Part shown: one piece after another, positions 57,971 to 64,000 of the stretch
How positions within the stretch are numbered: the stretch's first letter is position 1
How the letters are laid out: each line of letters starts with the position of its first letter
Source: Lates calcarifer
Taxonomy: Eukaryota > Chordata > Actinopteri > Centropomidae
Length of the DNA: 64,000 bases
Assembly: GCF_001640805.2 (NCBI RefSeq)
Contig: NC_066833.1
Location: 6,223,456-6,287,455, forward strand
Direction of reading: 5' to 3'
The notes under the pieces: model-generated
What the model was told of the DNA's origin: nothing
The model's input: only the letters and a program-made list of their open reading frames with translations
Databases searched by the model: none
Program-made: the position numbers and the translations under genes

Positions 57971-60900
57971 GTCAGTGCTGTCATATACACAGTTACAATT
58001 AATTCTAACCTTGCTTTATAATACAGAGCGTTAAATGTGTGCTCGTCAATAAAAGCTGATCTATTATAACCAAAACACAACTTTTGCCTTTTAAACACAT
58101 ATTACCTTTATATTGGGCACTGATATAAACAATTGCTATGTGTGTGTGAGTAAATGAGTTTGGTTGATCATACTCTACAACCCAGTTTTTGCTGTTCATT
58201 GTGGACAATTTTGCTTTGAAAAAGCCATTTCTAATATATGTGGGAGTGTTAACTTTGCTCTTTCCTAATATTTTTCTGAGCACAGAGGGAAGGGCGGTGA
58301 ATGAGCACCTGGGGGTCTTGCCCTGATATTTCTTGCAGGAAGATAAAGTGCTGCAGGTTGATAACAAAAATCATCACATGGGAAGATTAGCCTGGACCAC
58401 TGTTTGAAGGTCAGCATACAGTAACTTTTTTTCTGTGGGCTTACAAATGAAAGAGGACAGATCAAAGATTTTATATCAAACACATATATGCATTACAACC
58501 ACAGTCATACGCAAATCTCCTCTGAGGTTTGTTTTGTCAACTCCAAGTGTGAATGACATCCAGGTTGTGGAAGGTGAATGTGTTAGATTATTGAACACTG
58601 TGAATAGTTGTAAAGATAGGTTCAGAAATGAGTTACAGCATTCATTTTAGAAGTCACAAAAATTAAAAGGACCTCATTTTACTTATGATACAGCAAATGG
58701 AAGCCCAGTATATATGCTGTCAGCAGGTAGTCAAAGATGGCACACTTCTTCATTGATTTGTTATACTTAGCATAATTCGTTTCTCTCTATCAGTGAGTAG
58801 AGTAAAGCAGTCTTTGCTTTTTATGAAGATTGCTGCTTTAACTTAACAAACAGTTATCAGATATAGCTTTGCTAGATGTTTCAAAAAATGATGTGTGAAA
58901 TCAAAGAACACCTTGAATTTCAGGTCACAGTAAGAAAAACTGCCAACCTGCACCCTCTAGTGGTTGCATGATTTCAGTCTTTATTTATACATCCAGTGTC
59001 CTATGTTTAAAAAGATGAAGATGAAGTGTTTTATTCAAATCTCCACCTCTACCTTAATCTGCCAACATGGCTAGACTAGCTCCCAAGCACTTACACTGAC
59101 ATTTTCTTGTTTATTCTTCCATTTATGTAAAGTGTCTCTTTTCTCTTTCCCTTGCACACATGGGAGGCCAGAGGTAAGATTCAGCTAAGGAATACAAGCC
59201 TCTATTTAGTGTCCTGCCCAAGGACAGCAGAATTAGTCTGAATCAAATTAATCTGTTTGGAAGACAGTCTAGTCATAGGATCACATGGCTGTCTTAACAA
59301 CACATTGTTTCTCAATATCAGAGTGCCATTGCATATTTTTCTTTATGTTACAGATCTTCACGTAGAACACCAACATCTAATGTGTCCTTATGTAAATCAA
59401 TAATACCCTGGTTAAGAGAAAAGGTTTTTACTGCTATTCTTTTGTATCTCATGTTGCCCTGGAAACTAACAAACTAATGTCATAATGGTAAGTCGCCATA
59501 CGGTGTCAGTGTTGCACAACAAAAAAAATATGAAAACATTTAAGTTTCACAGGTTCTTAAAATCTCATGCCAACCATACCAAACTGATTCAATCAAGCAA
59601 ATAGTAATTTAAAGACAAACAAAACAAAAAAAATGCATTGCACTTTCAGAAAGGATGCAAAATTGCAAAAGGAATCTCAGAAAACAGGTAAACAGAATGA
59701 TGCAAACAAAGAAACAACAAAGAAAAATTTATCAAACGAAACTAGTAAACGAGATCTAAAGGTAGGTCTCAGACTGTTTTTGCTTGGAATTTAGTTTAAT
59801 GTCAGATGGGCATGCTACTCCACAGTTTTGGTCCAGAATAACATAGATGCACATTAAGGTTTTATTAACTGGGCTTCAGAATCATTGGTTAATTTTGCAA
59901 AAAGCTGAAAAGATTTCCTTCACCTGTTTTACTAGAAGAGAATTATTACCAACTGTGTCACTGAAGTGCACCCATGAGATTATGGTAATCCCATTTAATG
60001 TACTACATTACTTCCTTAAACTGCTGACTGAAAACACACTTGTGAGTGAAAGCGAGAGGACACAGCCTTGAAGAGGTGAGAAAGAGAAGAGGAAGCAAAA
60101 GTGGGAGGAATGTGAATAACATGAAAATGTGCAAAGCAGTGAGTTTTACCCTACTGCATAGCACTGCATGTTGTAGAATAACAGTGCAGTTATAAAAGAG
60201 AAATCAAAAAGAAAGACATTGAATCCAATCATTTAACCTCCTAGGGTATATGTTTCACATTTCACCAGGCAGCATTTTCATTTTTCTCACATTTCACATT
60301 TATGTCAGTCATATTAAAATAGGCTAGAGACACAAACTGATGAATCAGCCTCCCAAGAGATCTGTCATTATAATCTGGCCTCTATTTTCAGCCAACTTCT
60401 TTTTCTTTCTCCGTGTAATGAAGACGTTGGCATTCAGTGCAGCAGTGTGGTACCAACATTCCTTTCGATTGCTGTAGCTTGAATTCAGCACTGACTTTCA
60501 ACACACAAATTCTGGGCAGACTTTGATGTGTCCTAGATATTAGATGGACACTCCCTAATGTTGCGTGAGCAAGATGAAAGAAAGATGAATGGTGAAATGC
60601 ACAAAACATCATCTCTGATGCTCCATACAGTACGGATGTATATTATATATTTTTGAGTGGAAACCACAATTTGTATTATCAAGAGGCAGATAATATCCAC
60701 AGATATTGACTTATCCTGTTGTATTTAAAAAAAAAAAAAAACATTTGACGGAAATAAATAAATAATAAATATTAGTACAATAAATCTCCCTTAATATCCT
60801 GATGCATGCAACTAACAGGAAAATGATTTCTGCTAGTGGACTGTTTTGATTTTATTGCTCTAAATATTTACAGCACATATTCATACCAGTAAAGCTCTGT

Positions 60901-62240
60901 TTACAAATTGCTGATGGTAGTATCCTGATATGTTTTTCTCATTAGGACTTCAGATTGAGGCAAGCTGCATGCCAGTGACTCACAGCTCAAAGATGACACA
61001 TCTCTCCTCCTCACAACCACATGAGCTCTGTTTCACAGCATGGCTATTTTCATAAAGCCTTCATTTACAAGCAGTGATGAATGGAGAGCTTTTTCGGGAG
61101 ATGGAGATGGGCAGTACAGCCTGGTGAGGTGGAAAGAAAACTCGAGAGGCAAGTGTGGGTAATATATTTGTTTACTGAACATCCCCTTTCAGTGAACATT
61201 TATTATTACAGTAAAATGTCACAAGAATTGTGATATCAGTGCAGCTTTGGAGTAAATTCCCAGTTTGACCTGTACAATTCAAAGACTTATCATTCATGGA
61301 CTGTGTAGCTTTGACATAACATTTCATGCAGTATTTGTGCTGTCTAGCAGTTTGTGCTATGCTAAAACCACCTGTGACAATAAGGGAGTATAGCAACTAA
61401 TGCAAATTGCAAGTACACATTTCACATCACATGTGTTTGTTCACTGTGTATCTTGTGAGACTAATTTTCCAAAGAGCATCACTGGACACTGCAAAAACTA
61501 CAAGTGATGCTAAACAGCATCATAGAAGGCACAAAGAAAATGTCTTAGTACTACCAGAGACTCTGTGGTTCTTTGAGGATACTCATATTTACTGCCTTAT
61601 TTAAACTTAAATGGCTTCTAAAGAAAGCTGGCACTCCACCTCTATTTTTGTCTCACAACTTCATTCACAATGCTCTTATGCTGAAGCTGAGTTTTGATTG
61701 TTGATTGATTTTGTGACAGATCATCAAATGGAGATTTATGGTGGGTACAGACAATTACTGTGGAGATGAGAGGAAAACTGTGGAGAGGCTGAGGGGCAGA
61801 GCTCCATGCCCATCATTCTAGTGCTACTCTGCAGCACCATGAGGTATAACTTACTGAAAATGTTACTGTGGTTGCATTAGTCACCACTGGTGCAAGTGTT
61901 TTGATTATTAATATGAGAGTTTTACAGTAAAATATCTCCATATCTGGACCAAGGGTAAGCTATCAGATGAAAAAAGTTCATGTCCAGCAAGGTGTGACTT
62001 GCTTTGTGCCATTTATTGCATCTCTACAAACCAGGCTATAAACTTCATTCTAAATCCGACTAAAAGATCAGCCTGTCTCAGTCACTGAATCTTTATTTAC
62101 GCTATTACATATTTATAAACTTTTAGTGGCAAACCATATGCTCTATGTAGTACCAGGGGTGAACCACTTAAAATAATGTATGACATAACCCATTTACCAG
62201 AAAGCTCTCTGAGGTATAAAACGTCTCCTTTTTGGGTATG
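57971..62240. other. Intergenic DNA
   Basis: AT-rich. No exon or named transposon seen; an A14 run is at about 60727-60740. Non-repetitive stretches near 60890-61090 look compositionally balanced but nothing specific can be claimed. Confidence 0.62.
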
Positions 62241-62602
62241 GTAAAGTTTGGGACCCCTCGGTTACACCCCGCAGCAGACCTGCTCTGCAGAGTCTCAGTC
62301 ATGGGGTGAGGGAGGGGGTGAATCTGCAGGACTCTGCTCACCACGCCTCGGTACGGTAAGTTCGTCAGCCATATTGACTGTCTGTACCTCTTCTCCGATC
62401 GTGGGAGCCTGGCGGAGGAGTCTCCACCGCTGAAACCTGTATCACTGTACACTCTTGGTAGCTACGCACCGTGTCCGGTAAACAGCGCAGAGGACGGGAA
62501 GGTGAAACGCTCTATTTTTACTCGCTGTGGATATATAAAGTACTGCTGCCAGCTGGAGGGGGTGACAGTTGGACACATCCTCAGCGCAGCCAGGCGTTAG
62601 AG
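62240..62602 (+). promoter_or_regulatory. Candidate promoter and first (non-coding) exon of an unidentified gene
   Basis: Composition changes from AT-rich to CpG-richer DNA at about 62240. A TATA-box-like TATATAAAG lies at 62532-62540, and a consensus donor (AG|GTGAGT) follows at 62603. A transcript starting near 62565 would have a short exon ending at 62602, then an intron leaving the window. No coding sequence is recognised, so the gene cannot be named. CpG-rich DNA continues to about 63850. Confidence 0.45.
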
Positions 62603-64000
62603 GTGAGTTTGAACGCCTTCATCTCTGCTTGTCTTCCTTTAAACTGTTCAAATGAGGGGGATTTATTTTCTCCTCAGGGCTAAAGAGCTGTAACGGTGTT
62701 TTTTTACGCAGGCCTTTTTAACGAGTCGTAGCGCTCATAGTAACTTATGTTGGAGAACATACCTATTTGACAGGCAGGCTAAGCGGCGTGGTCAGACGTG
62801 CGGCTAAAATTTAGCGTCACCTCCTTTTCTTACCGGCTTCTTGCACATTTCCAAACGGGAGGACGGGTGAGTAAAGTGGTGTCACTTTGCGCTTGGGTGC
62901 CGTGTGCCATTTAAAATGTTATGCAACGGAACGGGGCTCACATTAGTAGTCAGGGTAATTAGATGCTTGACGTTTTTTCCAGCACGACCTGAAGTCGATT
63001 CAGATACCACCGGTCCTGTTATGGGTCTGCCTCTAGAGATGTGTTTACATTTCCACAGGCGTTTACCAGTGTCTTAGAGCTGCTCGCTAATTACTTCACT
63101 AGTCACCTGAACGAGCATGGACGTGTCCAGCTCGGTGTTAGAATTCAGCGGTTTAGTGACTTACTGTTGGTCTTGTTCACGGTGTGTAGCTCTGCGGTCC
63201 TTTTGTAAAGCTCAGAGAGGAAACAATGCTTCTTGCACCGCAACTTTTGTAGCGAGTGCCGCTGCTGCTGACGATGCGCCTTTCTCTCTGCAACAATGAG
63301 AAAACACTAAGCCGCTAAAACATAGCATTATTAGCATGTTGCCACACTGAAGCTCTTTAGGCCAATGCTGTAAATATTTATGGACTCGCTTCTCATGGCC
63401 AGGGGAGTGTTTATGGTTGATTCAAACTACGCTATTTTTGTGCCAGCCTATAAGCTTTTACTCTAACTTTCATTAAACATCTTTTTAATCGTGTGAATAA
63501 TATATGATAATAGAATAATAATAATTTAAGACTTATTGTGATGATAAATAACGCAAATGAACACCAGGGATATAGAGACGGGTTTGAAGAATGGTATATA
63601 CGCTCGGTTCCCCGCGTAATAAAGTTGGTTTGAGTTAGTTCAAGTGAGTTTACCCCCAGTCCTGGAAAAACACTTCTAATTACACTGCGTCTAACACAGG
63701 CTAGTTAAGTTTTTGCGCATAAACTGCGGTCCTGAATACAGTAACATTAGCGCGCCCTCACATGATGCTAGCGGTCCATCTGGCACAAACAGATGCTCCT
63801 CCGGCGTCGAGGAAGTTAGGAGTCAGTGATTGGCCTCATTAGAGCAGGGGAGGTGAGTTTATTGGCTATTACCCCTGTCGCTCAAATCCTGTAGCTCTCG
63901 GCACCGCCCAGTATAAGGACCAAATTACAACTCATTTGAGAAAGAGGCTCTGCATCATGACATGAGATACCTTTGACGGCTGGTTTTAGATTTCTCTGGT
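62603..64000 (+). other. CpG-richer DNA at the right edge
   Basis: Possible first intron or further upstream exons of the candidate gene at 62.5 kb. A 60-codon frame at 63117-63299 has no homology I can recognise. No splice-linked coding exon can be supported. Confidence 0.45.

Noticed and set aside
63117..63299. 60-codon frame in the CpG-rich right edge as a first coding exon
   Set aside because: No homology recognised, stop codon without a splice donor that would rescue it convincingly.

Overview
This is a nuclear genomic window from a ray-finned (teleost) fish, probably a spiny-rayed (percomorph) species. The basis is a vertebrate-style gene with many small GT-AG exons, long introns rich in (GT)n/(AC)n microsatellites, and typical fish repeats: a Tc1-like DNA transposon, an L2-type LINE, a DIRS/Ngaro-like tyrosine-recombinase retrotransposon, and common fish dispersed repeats. 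Species-level placement is not supported.

One protein-coding gene can be read with confidence. It is the orthologue of ARHGAP20 (Rho GTPase-activating protein 20), on the + strand. I placed 15 coding exons between 5861 and 35617. All junctions are GT-AG and all reading phases are compatible. In order the protein carries a serine/proline-rich N-terminus, a PH domain (exons 3-5), a Ras-associating domain (exons 6-9), a RhoGAP domain (exons 10-14) and a long disordered tail in one large last exon. The 5' leader has two short upstream ORFs, and the second overlaps the start codon as TGATG. In the last exon the upstream frame stops at 35079, while the real C-terminal coding continues in the next frame to 35617. 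A one-base net gain near 34901-34922, or less likely a 115-bp intron, must separate the two. The 3' UTR runs to about 37.75 kb.

Layout: 1-5.55 kb is upstream non-coding DNA. 5.56-5.95 kb is the promoter/leader and exon 1. 5.95-33.9 kb holds introns and exons 2-14, with repeats (a MITE at 23.6 kb, a dispersed repeat at 27.7 kb, microsatellites, homopolymers). 33.9-37.75 kb is the last exon and 3' UTR. 37.75-62.2 kb is a gene-poor interval with a decayed YR retrotransposon on the - strand (about 40.25-42.5 kb), a dispersed fish repeat (46.3 kb), an L2 LINE 3' end (49.9 kb), a decayed Tc1 (52.4-53.4 kb) and a second MITE remnant (57.8 kb). 62.2-64 kb is CpG-richer, with a TATA-like box and a splice donor, and looks like the start of an unidentified + strand gene that runs off the window.

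I found no prokaryotic-type system, CRISPR array or clearly novel molecular system. The items most worth a second look are the last-exon frameshift, the TGATG uORF arrangement, the set of four R-x-x-S-x-P motifs with a C-terminal S-Y-V ending in ARHGAP20, the decayed YR retrotransposon, and the candidate promoter at the right edge.
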